Positions 34,758 to 43,457 of a stretch of DNA of 64,000 nucleotides are shown piece after piece. Within the stretch, counting starts at the first letter, position 1; every line of letters starts with the position of its first letter. Below the pieces are notes generated by a model. It was not told where the DNA came from, did not search any database, and was given only the letters and a program-made list of their open reading frames with translations. The translations under genes and the position numbers were made by a program. Source of the stretch: Marinobacter sp. (GTDB taxonomy: Bacteria; Pseudomonadota; Gammaproteobacteria; Pseudomonadales; Oleiphilaceae); NCBI GenBank assembly GCA_022565395.1, contig JAIUMV010000004.1, positions 142,717 to 206,716 of the forward strand. The letters are read 5' to 3'.

Positions 34758-34831
34758 ATAGGCTGTAACACTCTCGGTACTTCAGGGTCTTGTAACTACA
34801 TTTACATTAAATCATTGCGCAGGAGCGCTTC

Positions 34832-37027
34832 ATGAATAAGAAAAAACTCGTGATTGCCGGCGTTATCCTGGCCGTTCTGGCCCTGGTGGTCGCCTTTGAC
34901 GGCCACACCCTGCTCACCCTGGATAACCTGCAACAACATCAGGTCAGCCTGAGCCAATGGATTGGTGACAACCTGCTGGTTGCTTTGCTGGGCTTTATTG
35001 CTATTTACGTTGTGGTCACCGCTCTGTCCCTGCCGGGTGCCGCCATCATGACCCTGGCGGGCGGGGCTTTCTTTGGCAACCTGTACGGGTTGCTGGCGGC
35101 GTCCATCGCATCCACCGTCGGTGCAACGCTGGCTTTTCTGGCGGCCCGCTTTCTGTTCCGTGACAGCCTGCGCGCCCGCTACAAAGACACTGTTGCCCGC
35201 ATGGACAAGGGTATCGAGAAGGACGGCGCCTTCTATCTGGCGACTTTGCGCCTGGTGCCCCTGTTTCCTTTCTTTATGATCAACCTGGCCATGGGGCTGA
35301 CGGGCATGAAGGTGCGCACCTATATGCTGGTGAGCTGGCTGGCCATGCTGCCCGGTACCTTTGTTTTTGTAAACGCGGGTACCCAGCTGGCCCGTATCGA
35401 GTCCATGGGGGATATTGTTTCCGCCAATCTGCTGTTGGCTTTTGTGCTGCTGGGACTGTTCCCGTTGATTGCCAAGTTCGTTATTGGCGTGATCCAGCGC
35501 CGCCGGGCCTATCGTGGTTTTACCAAGCCTGACCGTTTCGATTACAACCTGCTGGTGATCGGCGGCGGCGCGGCAGGCCTGGTGTCGGCTTACATTGCAG
35601 CGGCGGTGAAAGCCAAGGTAGCGCTGATTGAAAAGCACAAGATGGGGGGCGACTGCCTGAATACCGGCTGCGTGCCGTCCAAGGCCCTGATCCAGAGCGC
35701 CAAGGTGGCGGACAGCATGCGCCACGCTGACCGCTATGGCCTGGAGAGTGTGCCGGTGAAGCCGTCCATGCGTACGCTGATGAACCGGGTGCACAAGATC
35801 ATTGCCGAGGTGGAACCCCATGACTCTCCCGAGCGCTATCAAAAACTGGGGGTGGACTGCATCTCTGGTGAGGCCCGCTTCGTATCCCCCTGGGAACTGG
35901 AGGTGCAGCACAGCGATGGGCGCACGGAGCGCCTGACCGCCCGCAGCATCATTATTGCCAGTGGTGGCCGCCCGGCCGTACCGCCTATTCCCGGTTGGGC
36001 GGCGATGCAGCCCCTGACCTCAGACACCCTCTGGCGTCTGGAGCATGAGCCCAAACGGCTGCTGGTATTGGGCGGCGGGCCTATCGGCTGCGAGCTGAGC
36101 CAGGCCTTTGCACGCCTGGGAGTTGAAGTGACGCAGGTAGAGCGGGGCGAGCGCCTGTTGCCCCGTGAGGATGCGGATGTGTCAGAAGCGGTACTGCGAC
36201 AGTTCCGTAAAGATGGCATCCACGTGCTGCTGGATCATCGGGCGATGGAATTTACCCGGGACGGCGAGGAAAAAGTGGCTTGGTGTGAACATAAGGGCCA
36301 GCGGGTGCGGATCCCCTTTGATGATGTGCTGGTGGCGGTGGGCCGCAGTGCCAATACTGACACCCTGAATCTGGCGGCCCTGAACCTGCAGCCAGAACGT
36401 AACGGCACCGTGCCGGTGGATGAGTACCTGAGTGTGGGCGGCTTCCCCAATATCTATGCCTGCGGGGATGTGGCCGGACCTTACCAGTTCACCCACGCCG
36501 CCGCGCATCAGGCCTGGTATGCCGCCGTGAATGGTCTGTTTGGCAGTTTCAAGCGGTTCCGGGTGGACTATCGGGTTATGCCCTGGGTCACATTCACGTC
36601 CCCGGAAGTAGCCCGGGTGGGCCTGAGTGAGGCGGAAGCCGAGGCGCAGGGAGTGGCTGTAGCGGTAACCCGTTATGACCTGGGGGATTTGGACCGGGCT
36701 ATCGCTGAGAGTCGGGCCGGAGGCTTTATCAAGGTGCTGACGGCGCCGGGCAAGGACAAGATACTCGGTGCTACGGTGGTGGGCCCTCAGGCCGGTGAAA
36801 TCCTGGCAGAGTTCACCCTGGCCATGAAGCATGGGCTGGGCCTGAACAAGATTCTGGGCACCATTCACCCCTACCCGACCTGGAACGAGGCAGCTAAGTA
36901 CGCGGCGGGGGAATGGAAACGGGCCAACGCACCGCAGGGTATTTTGCGGTTACTGGAAAAGCTGCACCGTATTCGCCGGGGGCGAGGGGGTGCTGGCGGA
37001 GGTGTTGCGGTGGCGAAAAATCGCTAG
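34832..37027 (+). CDS. TVP38/TMEM64 membrane domain fused to a mercuric-reductase-like flavoprotein
   Basis: A 731-aa two-part protein. Residues about 1-225 are a VTT/TVP38 (SNARE-associated, DedA-like) membrane domain with GAAIMTLAGGAFFG and FFMINLAMGLTGM. Residues about 235-715 are a complete class I pyridine nucleotide-disulfide oxidoreductase: FAD motif LLVIGGGAAGLVSA, redox pair in GGDCLNTGCVPSK (CX4C), NAD motif LLVLGGGPIGCELS, second FAD region YACGDVAG, and dimerisation domain with HPYPTWNEAAK. The disulfide and His-Pro pair suggest an active thiol reductase. AGGAG precedes the start. Natural fusions of this type occur in other proteobacteria; the substrate (metal, quinone or disulfide) is unknown. 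Confidence 0.87.
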   Translation: MNKKKLVIAGVILAVLALVVAFDGHTLLTLDNLQQHQVSLSQWIGDNLLVALLGFIAIYVVVTALSLPGAAIMTLAGGAFFGNLYGLLAASIASTVGATLAFLAARFLFRDSLRARYKDTVARMDKGIEKDGAFYLATLRLVPLFPFFMINLAMGLTGMKVRTYMLVSWLAMLPGTFVFVNAGTQLARIESMGDIVSANLLLAFVLLGLFPLIAKFVIGVIQRRRAYRGFTKPDRFDYNLLVIGGGAAGLVSAYIAAAVKAKVALIEKHKMGGDCLNTGCVPSKALIQSAKVADSMRHADRYGLESVPVKPSMRTLMNRVHKIIAEVEPHDSPERYQKLGVDCISGEARFVSPWELEVQHSDGRTERLTARSIIIASGGRPAVPPIPGWAAMQPLTSDTLWRLEHEPKRLLVLGGGPIGCELSQAFARLGVEVTQVERGERLLPREDADVSEAVLRQFRKDGIHVLLDHRAMEFTRDGEEKVAWCEHKGQRVRIPFDDVLVAVGRSANTDTLNLAALNLQPERNGTVPVDEYLSVGGFPNIYACGDVAGPYQFTHAAAHQAWYAAVNGLFGSFKRFRVDYRVMPWVTFTSPEVARVGLSEAEAEAQGVAVAVTRYDLGDLDRAIAESRAGGFIKVLTAPGKDKILGATVVGPQAGEILAEFTLAMKHGLGLNKILGTIHPYPTWNEAAKYAAGEWKRANAPQGILRLLEKLHRIRRGRGGAGGGVAVAKNR

Positions 37028-37063
37028 TTAATAAGTTGAACCGCCCCATTAGTTTCGGTGGTG

Positions 37064-37165
37064 AGTGAGGGGGCCGGCTGCCCGGGACCGTCCGCAGCAT
37101 GGATGCTGCGGTCGAGCCTACAGGGATGTATTTACGGCGTGTCCCGGGCAGCCGGCCCCCTCACT
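37064..37165. repeat. Long perfect inverted repeat with internal hairpin
   Basis: A 25-bp arm at 37064-37088 (starting AGTGAGGGGGCC) is exactly reverse-complemented at 37141-37165. Between them CCGCAGCAT/ATGCTGCGG forms a second 9-bp hairpin, followed by a GAGCCTACAGGGATGTATTTACGG segment split here as GAGCCTACAGGG and ATGTATTTACGG. It lies between the flavoprotein fusion and the radical SAM gene. There is no T tract. I believe similar elements recur between genes in marine gammaproteobacteria. Confidence 0.85.
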
Positions 37166-37211
37166 TGCCCGGACACTGTTACTAAGGCTAAAACAAGATG
37201 TTGGAGAGACC

Positions 37212-38177
37212 ATGGCTGTAACCGAAACCCCCACAAAACGCCGGATACCCCTGGTGGATGTTGTGGCACCACGCCATCAGGACAGCTGGACCCATACCCG
37301 GGCCGGCGAGCCTCGTGGCTATATCGACGGTGACCAGCTCAAAGAGCTGTGGATTCACACCGGTACCGCCTGCAACCTGGCCTGCCCCTTCTGCCTGGAG
37401 GGCTCCAAGCCCGGCGACGGCCGTATTCCCGGTATGAAGCTGGCGGATGTGAAGCCTTTTATTCATGAAGCGATGGACATGGGGGTGGAGCAGTTTTCCT
37501 TCACCGGCGGTGAGCCCTTTGTGATCCGCGACTTTATCAACATCCTCGATTACGCCAGCCAGCACCGTCCCTGCTTCGTGCTGACCAACGGCACCGAGCC
37601 TTTACTGAAACGCACCCACCAGCTGCTGCCCTTGAAAGGCAACCCGTACCCGATCCGCTTCCGGGTCAGCCTGGACTTTCCGGACCCTGTCCGTCATGAC
37701 AAAGATCGTGGCGAGGGCAGTTTTGCCGAAGCCCTGCAGGGCATCAAATGGCTTCATGATCATGGCTTCACGGTCACCATCGCTCGCCAAATGAGCCCGG
37801 GTGAGGATGCTGATGCCGTGCTGGCCGCCTTTCAGGCCATTTTCCGGGCGGAAGGCATTCCCGAGGATCTCGCCTTCACCGCCTTCCCGGACTTTGGAAT
37901 CCCCGGCAGTGAAGACGGCAGCCCGGAAATCACCGAAACCTGTATGGAGAAATACCCCACCCGTGAGAGCCGCGCCCACTTCATGTGCACCTCAACGCGC
38001 ATGCTGGTCAAGAAGGGTGAGCAAGTGCGGGTCTACGCCTGCACCCTGGTGGATGATGACCCCGACTACGATCTGGGCGCCACCCTGCGGGAGAGTTTCG
38101 ATACCCGCATCATGCTGCGTCATCACCGCTGTTTCAGTTGCTATAAGTTCGGCGCCAGTTGCAGCGCGCCGGTCTAA
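37212..38177 (+). CDS. Radical SAM protein with C-terminal Cys cluster
   Basis: A 321-aa radical SAM enzyme. The 4Fe-4S/SAM motif is CNLACPFC (Cys54, Cys58, Cys61; CX3CX2C), followed by FSFTGGEPF. The C-terminal 60 residues contain more Cys (FMCTSTR, VYACTLV, HHRCFSCYKFGASC), consistent with an auxiliary cluster of the SPASM/twitch kind. The ATG at 37212 with GGAG upstream is chosen; the open frame from 37065 runs through the inverted repeat. It is followed by a sodium-solute symporter and a metallophosphoesterase in close order, which suggests a small uptake-and-modification pathway. The substrate is not identified. Confidence 0.85.
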   Translation: MAVTETPTKRRIPLVDVVAPRHQDSWTHTRAGEPRGYIDGDQLKELWIHTGTACNLACPFCLEGSKPGDGRIPGMKLADVKPFIHEAMDMGVEQFSFTGGEPFVIRDFINILDYASQHRPCFVLTNGTEPLLKRTHQLLPLKGNPYPIRFRVSLDFPDPVRHDKDRGEGSFAEALQGIKWLHDHGFTVTIARQMSPGEDADAVLAAFQAIFRAEGIPEDLAFTAFPDFGIPGSEDGSPEITETCMEKYPTRESRAHFMCTSTRMLVKKGEQVRVYACTLVDDDPDYDLGATLRESFDTRIMLRHHRCFSCYKFGASCSAPV

Positions 38178-38216
38178 ACACGTCGGGTTGAATCAAGCCT
38201 TGGAGACAGGTTCCCT

Positions 38217-39599
38217 ATGATCGAGTTTCACTTACCCAGTCTGGTGGCCATACTGGTGGTTACTGCAGTCGTTAGTGTCGCGCTCGCGCCCCGGGTGCGC
38301 ACTGCGGACGGCTTTTATCGTGGCTGGAGCGAAGGCGGCCAGGCACCGGGGGTCTGGACCCTCACCTTCTCCCAGGTAACCACCTGGATATTTGCCCGTT
38401 CACTGTTGAATGCCGGGATACTGGGCTATTTCTTCGGCATTGCCGGTGCCCTGGCATACACGGTTTACTATGGCTCTTTCCTCACCGGCTGGTTGATCGT
38501 GGATCAGCTGCGCTTCCGCCGTGGCTACCCCAATATCCAGACCTTCTTCGCCCAGCGCTTCGGGCGCCTGGGTGTATCGGCCTATAACATCCTTATCTCC
38601 CTGCGCTTACTGACAGAGGTCTTTGCCAACCTGCTGGTGGTGGGCATTGTGTTTTCCGCCGCCGGGGTGCTGGCGGAAAACCTTGCGATTATGGCGGTGG
38701 CGGTTATTACCCTGTTTTACTCCATGACCGGTGGTTTGCGAGCCTCCCTGCGTACCGATGTGCTGCAGATGACGCTGCTGACCGTCCTGATGGTGGTTCT
38801 GTTCGGCGTCATGCTGATGCACCCGCTGTTTGAGGTGACGGCCCTGATGACCAGCAGCCCGGACTTACGCGGCCCCGGCTGGGTGCTGATGATAGTGGCC
38901 TTCCTGCAGGTACTCAGCTACCCCCTGCATGACCCGGTGATGATGGATCGCGGCTTTGTCTCTGACCGGGACACCACCCGCCGCAGTTTTATCCATGCCT
39001 TCTGGATATCCGCTCTGCTGATTCTCATGTTTGGACTGATGGGTGTATTTGCTGGCCTGCACCGTGAGGGGGGCAATGATTTGTTGTTCACCCTACAGCA
39101 GCTGTTGGGTGCCCCTGCCATGCTGTTGCTGGCCGCCGCTCTGGTGCTCTCTGCCGCTTCTACCATGGACTCGGTGTTTTCCAGTGTGTCCAAGCTTACG
39201 GTGGTGGATATGGGTGTAGGCGGCGGTACCCTGCACAGTGGCCGCTGGGCCATGATCGGCTTTGCCATTGCCGGGCTGGCACTGGTTTACTGGGGCACCG
39301 ATGACCTCTATGCGGCAGTGGCTGTGAGCGGTACGGCCTCCCTGTTCCTGACCCCCATTATCCTGATTTCCATCTTCGCCAACCGGCAGGTAGCGCGCTG
39401 GAGTTTTGTGGTCAATTTTGTCGTAGCCATCGGTGCCGCGGCCTTCTATTTTCTCGAAAACGCCGGCTACCTGAATGTGATGGGGCCACTGACCGGCCTT
39501 GAACATACCTACAGTCACCTGCTGGTGGTCACGCTGGTTGTGCTCACTATTGGCATGGGCGCCTTCCTGCTGGGCATGGGGCCCCGCGCCGATGACTGA
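38217..39599 (+). CDS. Sodium:solute symporter (SSS family)
   Basis: Inner-membrane transporter of 460 aa with about 12-13 helices. SSS features include the early SQVTTWIFARSLLNAG region, RRGYPNIQTFFAQRFG, a central SMTGGLRASLRTDVLQ that corresponds to the conserved SSS signature, and ALVLSAASTMDSVFSS with the Na2-site Ser/Thr residues. GGAG precedes the ATG. It overlaps the metallophosphoesterase start by 8 bases and lies 39 bases after the radical SAM gene. The solute is unknown. Confidence 0.87.
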   Translation: MIEFHLPSLVAILVVTAVVSVALAPRVRTADGFYRGWSEGGQAPGVWTLTFSQVTTWIFARSLLNAGILGYFFGIAGALAYTVYYGSFLTGWLIVDQLRFRRGYPNIQTFFAQRFGRLGVSAYNILISLRLLTEVFANLLVVGIVFSAAGVLAENLAIMAVAVITLFYSMTGGLRASLRTDVLQMTLLTVLMVVLFGVMLMHPLFEVTALMTSSPDLRGPGWVLMIVAFLQVLSYPLHDPVMMDRGFVSDRDTTRRSFIHAFWISALLILMFGLMGVFAGLHREGGNDLLFTLQQLLGAPAMLLLAAALVLSAASTMDSVFSSVSKLTVVDMGVGGGTLHSGRWAMIGFAIAGLALVYWGTDDLYAAVAVSGTASLFLTPIILISIFANRQVARWSFVVNFVVAIGAAAFYFLENAGYLNVMGPLTGLEHTYSHLLVVTLVVLTIGMGAFLLGMGPRADD

Positions 39600-40551
39600 T
39601 ACAGAATCTGCCAGCCCGGGGCGCAGTTGCCCGCTACACTACCGCTACCAGCCTGAACAGTTGGTGGCCGACCCTGAGCTGCTGACGGGCCCCGGCTTGC
39701 TGGTGGCCGGCGGGCTGTATGGCAATCCCTATGCGCTGGCGAGTCTGGAAGCGCGTTGGCAGCGGGAAAGCGGTTTTGAGCTGCTGTTTAACGGCGACTT
39801 CCACTGGTTTGATGTTGAGCCGGGTTGTTTTGCCGAGATCACTGCCAGGGTGCTGCGCCACCGCGCGCAGTTGGGCAATGTAGAACTGGAATTGGTGGAC
39901 CCGTCACCGGGCGCCGGTTGCGGCTGCGCCTACCCGGAGTCCGTCAGCAGCGGCGTAGTGGAGCGGTCAAATCTGATTATGGCCCGATTGCAGCAAACCC
40001 TGGCGGCCTGCGATCCGGAGCTGGCTCAGGGCCTGCGATCTTTGCCCCGCTGGCGTTGCCTGCAATGGCAGGACCAGCGGGTACTGGTACTGCATGGCGA
40101 CCCGGAGTCCCTGGCGGGCTGGGGGCTGTCCCGGGATGCTCTGGCCGATCCGGCACATCAGGCGCGGCTCAGGCGCTGGTTCCGGCAAACGGATGCAGAC
40201 CTGATCCTGTGTACCCATACCTGTGAGCCAGCACTCTGGCAGCAGGTGCTGGACGGCAAGCTGCGCACAGTGGTGAACAACGGCGCTGCGGGCATGGGTA
40301 ATTTGATGGCAGACCACCGGGGCCTGGCCACTCGCGTGGCCCTGCAGCCTGCGGAGGACGCCATTATCTCTTTGCCGCTGTCCGTGGGGGTTGTTGAACT
40401 GGTGCCGGTGAGCTTTCCTTTGCCAGCTTGGCTGGACCTGTTCGGAACTTGGTGGCCCGCCGGTAGCCCGGCAGAACTATCCTATGCACAGCGTATACAG
40501 CAAGGAAGTCCACTGGTAGCCAACAATCTGTTGGTCTCTGCACCGGCATAA
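39592..40551 (+). CDS. Metallophosphoesterase-like protein
   Basis: A 319-aa cytoplasmic protein. The ATG at 39592 (MTDTESASPG) overlaps the symporter stop; the longer frame upstream is the symporter in another frame. Calcineurin-like phosphoesterase landmarks are recognisable but diverged: GLLVAGGLYGNPYAL (in place of GDxHG), LLFNGDFHWFD (GDxx), VLHGDPES and ICTHTCEPA (H ligands), VVNNGAAGMGN. The first Asp-His pair is missing, so metal ligation may differ. A Cys-rich turn GAGCGCAYPE is unusual. It probably acts on a phosphorylated product of the same pathway as the radical SAM enzyme; this is an inference. Confidence 0.72.
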   Translation: MTDTESASPGRSCPLHYRYQPEQLVADPELLTGPGLLVAGGLYGNPYALASLEARWQRESGFELLFNGDFHWFDVEPGCFAEITARVLRHRAQLGNVELELVDPSPGAGCGCAYPESVSSGVVERSNLIMARLQQTLAACDPELAQGLRSLPRWRCLQWQDQRVLVLHGDPESLAGWGLSRDALADPAHQARLRRWFRQTDADLILCTHTCEPALWQQVLDGKLRTVVNNGAAGMGNLMADHRGLATRVALQPAEDAIISLPLSVGVVELVPVSFPLPAWLDLFGTWWPAGSPAELSYAQRIQQGSPLVANNLLVSAPA

Positions 40552-40586
40552 GGCGTCCACGGCTTATAGCTGGATAAGGAGCGCTT

Positions 40587-40649
40587 ATGTCAAAACGGTC
40601 AAAGCAGGCTCTTGACCCAGCCGAGGCCCCTTATTGCATAATTGCCTAA
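40587..40649 (+). CDS. Possible 20-residue peptide upstream of the sulfate transporter
   Basis: A short frame starts at ATG 40587, 7 bases after AAGGAG, and encodes MSKRSKQALDPAEAPYCIIA. It ends 35 bases before the binding-protein ATG. The good ribosome binding site and position suggest a leader peptide or a conserved small protein; one Cys codon near the end is the only possible sulfur link. It may also be chance. Confidence 0.4.
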   Translation: MSKRSKQALDPAEAPYCIIA

Positions 40650-40684
40650 ATATTAATCTTTATATAACTATTTAGGATATGCAT

Positions 40685-41680
40685 ATGATCAAGCGCTTCC
40701 TGGTCGCCGCCACTGCAGCGGTTGTGTTCAGCAGCCCCGCGGTTGCTGGTCAGAGCATTCTGAACAGCTCCTATGATATCGCCCGCGAGCTGTTCGCCGA
40801 GTACAACACCCTGTTTGCTGCCCATTGGCAGGAAACCACCGGCGAGACGCCGGAGATTCGCCAGTCCCACGCCGGCTCTTCTACCCAGGCGCAGGCCATC
40901 CTGCAGGGCTTGCGTGCCGATGTGGTGACCTATAACCAGGTGACGGATGTGGATATTCTGGCCACCCGTGGCCGGCTGATCCCGGCGGACTGGCAGCAGC
41001 GTCTGCCCAACGCCAGCTCACCTTACTTCTCCGCGCCGGCCTTCCTGGTGCGTGAAGGCAACCCCAAGAACATCCGTAACTGGGATGATCTGGTGCGTGA
41101 AGACGTACGCATTGTATTCCCTAACCCCAAAACCTCCGGCAACGGTCGTTATACCTACCTGGCGGCCCTGGGTTATGCCCAGCAGGCTTTCCCTGATGAT
41201 GAAGCAGCCCAGCACCAGTTCCTGCGCACCTTCCTGTCCCGCGTGGCGGTGTTTGACACCGGTGGCCGCGGCGCCACCAACACCTTCCTGGATCGTGGCA
41301 TCGGTGATGTACTGATCACCTTTGAGTCGGAAGTGCTGAACATCCGCGACGAGGCCAAGCAGCACAACCTGGAAGCGGTCATGCCGAAGGTGAGCTTCAA
41401 GGCGGAGTTCCCGGTAGCCTGGATTGACCGCAATATTGCCCGTAACGGTACCGAGGAGCTGGCCCGCAGCTATGTGGAGTACCTCTACTCTGAGCCAGCC
41501 CAGCGTTTGCTGGCCACCTTCAACTACCGGGTTGTAAACGAAACCGTAGCAGCGGAAAATGCCGACCGCTTTCCTCCCGTTGAGCTGCTAGACATCAACC
41601 AGATCACCGGCGGCTGGGAAAACGCAACCCGTGACCATTTTGCCAGCGGAGCCTTGCTGGACCGCCTGCTGACCCGCTGA
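40685..41680 (+). CDS. Sulfate/thiosulfate periplasmic binding protein
   Basis: Periplasmic binding protein of 331 aa with a signal peptide ending in PAVAG. It contains the sulfate-binding family signatures SHAGSSTQAQAILQGLRADVV, FPNPKTSGNGRYTYLAALGYA and TGGRGATNTFLDRGIGDVLI-like sequence (split: TGGRGATNTFL, RGIGDVLITFE). Two ATGs lie 6 bases apart; the second at 40685 is better spaced from AGGA. The AT-rich 35 bases upstream may hold a CysB-type promoter. It feeds the CysTWA transporter that follows, supplying sulfate or thiosulfate to cysteine synthesis. Confidence 0.92.
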   Translation: MIKRFLVAATAAVVFSSPAVAGQSILNSSYDIARELFAEYNTLFAAHWQETTGETPEIRQSHAGSSTQAQAILQGLRADVVTYNQVTDVDILATRGRLIPADWQQRLPNASSPYFSAPAFLVREGNPKNIRNWDDLVREDVRIVFPNPKTSGNGRYTYLAALGYAQQAFPDDEAAQHQFLRTFLSRVAVFDTGGRGATNTFLDRGIGDVLITFESEVLNIRDEAKQHNLEAVMPKVSFKAEFPVAWIDRNIARNGTEELARSYVEYLYSEPAQRLLATFNYRVVNETVAAENADRFPPVELLDINQITGGWENATRDHFASGALLDRLLTR

Positions 41681-41759
41681 GGGACAGCGCTCTGACGGCC
41701 TGCCGGGCCAGCCAGCTGGCCCGGTGCGGCAATGAATTGACAGTTTCGGAGGCGGTGCC

Positions 41760-42599
41760 TTGGCCTTTGCCATCCCCATACGTAAGCGTGTGCTGCCCGG
41801 GTTCGGACTGAGCCTGGGCATTTCGCTGTTTTTTGTCAGCCTGGTGTTGCTGTTGCCGGTCACCGGCTTGGTGATGCAGACGGCGGATATGGGGTGGGGC
41901 CGCTTCTGGCAGGTGGTCACCGACCCCCGGGTGGTGGCCTCCTACAAGGTGACCCTCACCGCAGCCCTGATTGCCTCCCTGTTCAATGGTGTCTTCGGCC
42001 TGCTGATGGCCTGGATTCTGGTGCGGTATGACTTCTGGGGCAAGCGCCTGCTGGATGGCCTGGTAGACCTGCCTTTTGCCCTGCCTACGGCGGTGGCGGG
42101 CATTGCGCTGTCTGCGCTTTATGCCCAAAGCGGTTGGTACGGGGGCTTTTTTGAGTTCTTTGGTGTGCAGGTGGCTTACACCCCTGTGGGCATCATGGTG
42201 GCCATGGCGTTTACCAGCGTGCCTTTTGTGGTGCGCACCGTACAGCCGGTGCTGGAAGACCTGCCCCTGGAGGATGAAGAGGCCGCCAGCACCCTTGGCG
42301 CCAGTGGTAGCCAGATTTTCCGCCGCATTGTGCTGCCTGCCATCTGGCCTGCCTGGGTCACCGGTATGGCACTGGCCTTCACCCGCAGCCTGGGTGAGTT
42401 TGGTGCGATCATTTTTATCGCTGGCAATATGCCCTATGTCAGTGAGGTGACTTCACTGATGATTTTCGTGCGCCTGCAGGAATACGACTACGCCGCCGCC
42501 AGCGCTATAGCAGCGGTAATACTGCTGGCGTCCCTGACCCTGCTGCTGTCCATTAACATCTGGCAGGCGCGCTTTCTGCGCCGCCTGCACGGGCGCTAG
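41760..42599 (+). CDS. cysT: Sulfate ABC transporter permease CysT
   Basis: First of two sulfate permease subunits (279 aa, about six helices). The binding-protein-dependent transport EAA loop is present as EDEEAASTLGASGSQIFRRI, which docks on the ATPase. It starts with TTG at 41760 after GGAGG. It is 79 bases from the binding-protein gene and 9 bases from cysW. Sequence features ALPTAVAGIALSALYA and SLGEFGAIIFIAGN match CysT/CysU. Confidence 0.93.
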   Translation: MAFAIPIRKRVLPGFGLSLGISLFFVSLVLLLPVTGLVMQTADMGWGRFWQVVTDPRVVASYKVTLTAALIASLFNGVFGLLMAWILVRYDFWGKRLLDGLVDLPFALPTAVAGIALSALYAQSGWYGGFFEFFGVQVAYTPVGIMVAMAFTSVPFVVRTVQPVLEDLPLEDEEAASTLGASGSQIFRRIVLPAIWPAWVTGMALAFTRSLGEFGAIIFIAGNMPYVSEVTSLMIFVRLQEYDYAAASAIAAVILLASLTLLLSINIWQARFLRRLHGR

Positions 42600-42608
42600 G
42601 AGGGTTTC

Positions 42609-43457
42609 ATGCAGCACAGCCGCGGCATTGGTCAGACCCCCTGGGTCCGCCTGACACTCATCAGTGTTGGTGTGGTGTTCAGCGTGCTGTTCCTGCTGGC
42701 ACCGGTGGTGTTCATCTTCCAGCGGGCGCTGGAATCCGGGGTGGGCTTTTATGTGCAGACCCTGCTGGACCCCTACACCCGTCATGCCATCATGCTGACG
42801 CTGCTGGTGGCGGTGGTGACCATTCCGGTGAACCTGATATTCGGGGTGGCTCTGGCCTGGCTGGTGACGCGTTTTGAGTTTACTGGCCGCAAGGTGCTGA
42901 TGACCCTGATCGACATCCCCTTTGCGGTGTCACCGGTTGTCGCGGGCCTGCTCTATTTGCTGCTATACGGCAACCAGGGCTGGATTGGCAGCTGGCTGGA
43001 CGACCGGGACATACAGCTGATGTTTGCCTGGCCGGGCCTGATCATGGTCACCATCTTCGTCACCTGCCCCTTTGTCGCCCGGGAGCTGATCCCCCTCATG
43101 CAACAGCAGGGCACCTCTGAAGAGGAAGCGGGCCTTACCCTGGGCGCCAGCGGTTGGCAGGTGTTTCGCCATATCACCCTGCCTAATGTGCGCTGGGCGC
43201 TGCTGTATGGGGTCATTCTCACCAACGCCCGGGCAATGGGCGAGTTTGGTGCCGTCTCGGTGATATCCGGTTCCATTCGCGGCCAGACCAACACCCTGGC
43301 TTTGCATGTGGAGCTGCTGGCACAGGATTTCAATATTGTCGCTGCCTTTGTCAGTGCGTCCCTGCTGGCCTTCCTGGCGCTGGTCACCCTGGTGGCCAAA
43401 AGCCTGATTGAATGGCGAGAGACGCGGCGGCAGCAACAGGAGGAACAGACGGCATGA
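42609..43457 (+). CDS. cysW: Sulfate ABC transporter permease CysW
   Basis: Second permease subunit, 282 aa with about six helices. CysW landmarks: [37 protein letters not shown], the EAA loop [20 protein letters not shown], and [27 protein letters not shown] precedes the ATG. The stop overlaps the ATPase start (ATGA). It forms a heterodimer with CysT. Confidence 0.94.
   Translation: MQHSRGIGQTPWVRLTLISVGVVFSVLFLLAPVVFIFQRALESGVGFYVQTLLDPYTRHAIMLTLLVAVVTIPVNLIFGVALAWLVTRFEFTGRKVLMTLIDIPFAVSPVVAGLLYLLLYGNQGWIGSWLDDRDIQLMFAWPGLIMVTIFVTCPFVARELIPLMQQQGTSEEEAGLTLGASGWQVFRHITLPNVRWALLYGVILTNARAMGEFGAVSVISGSIRGQTNTLALHVELLAQDFNIVAAFVSASLLAFLALVTLVAKSLIEWRETRRQQQEEQTA

Noticed and set aside
34802..35911. 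369-residue frame opposite the TVP38-flavoprotein gene
   Set aside because: Antisense shadow without family features.
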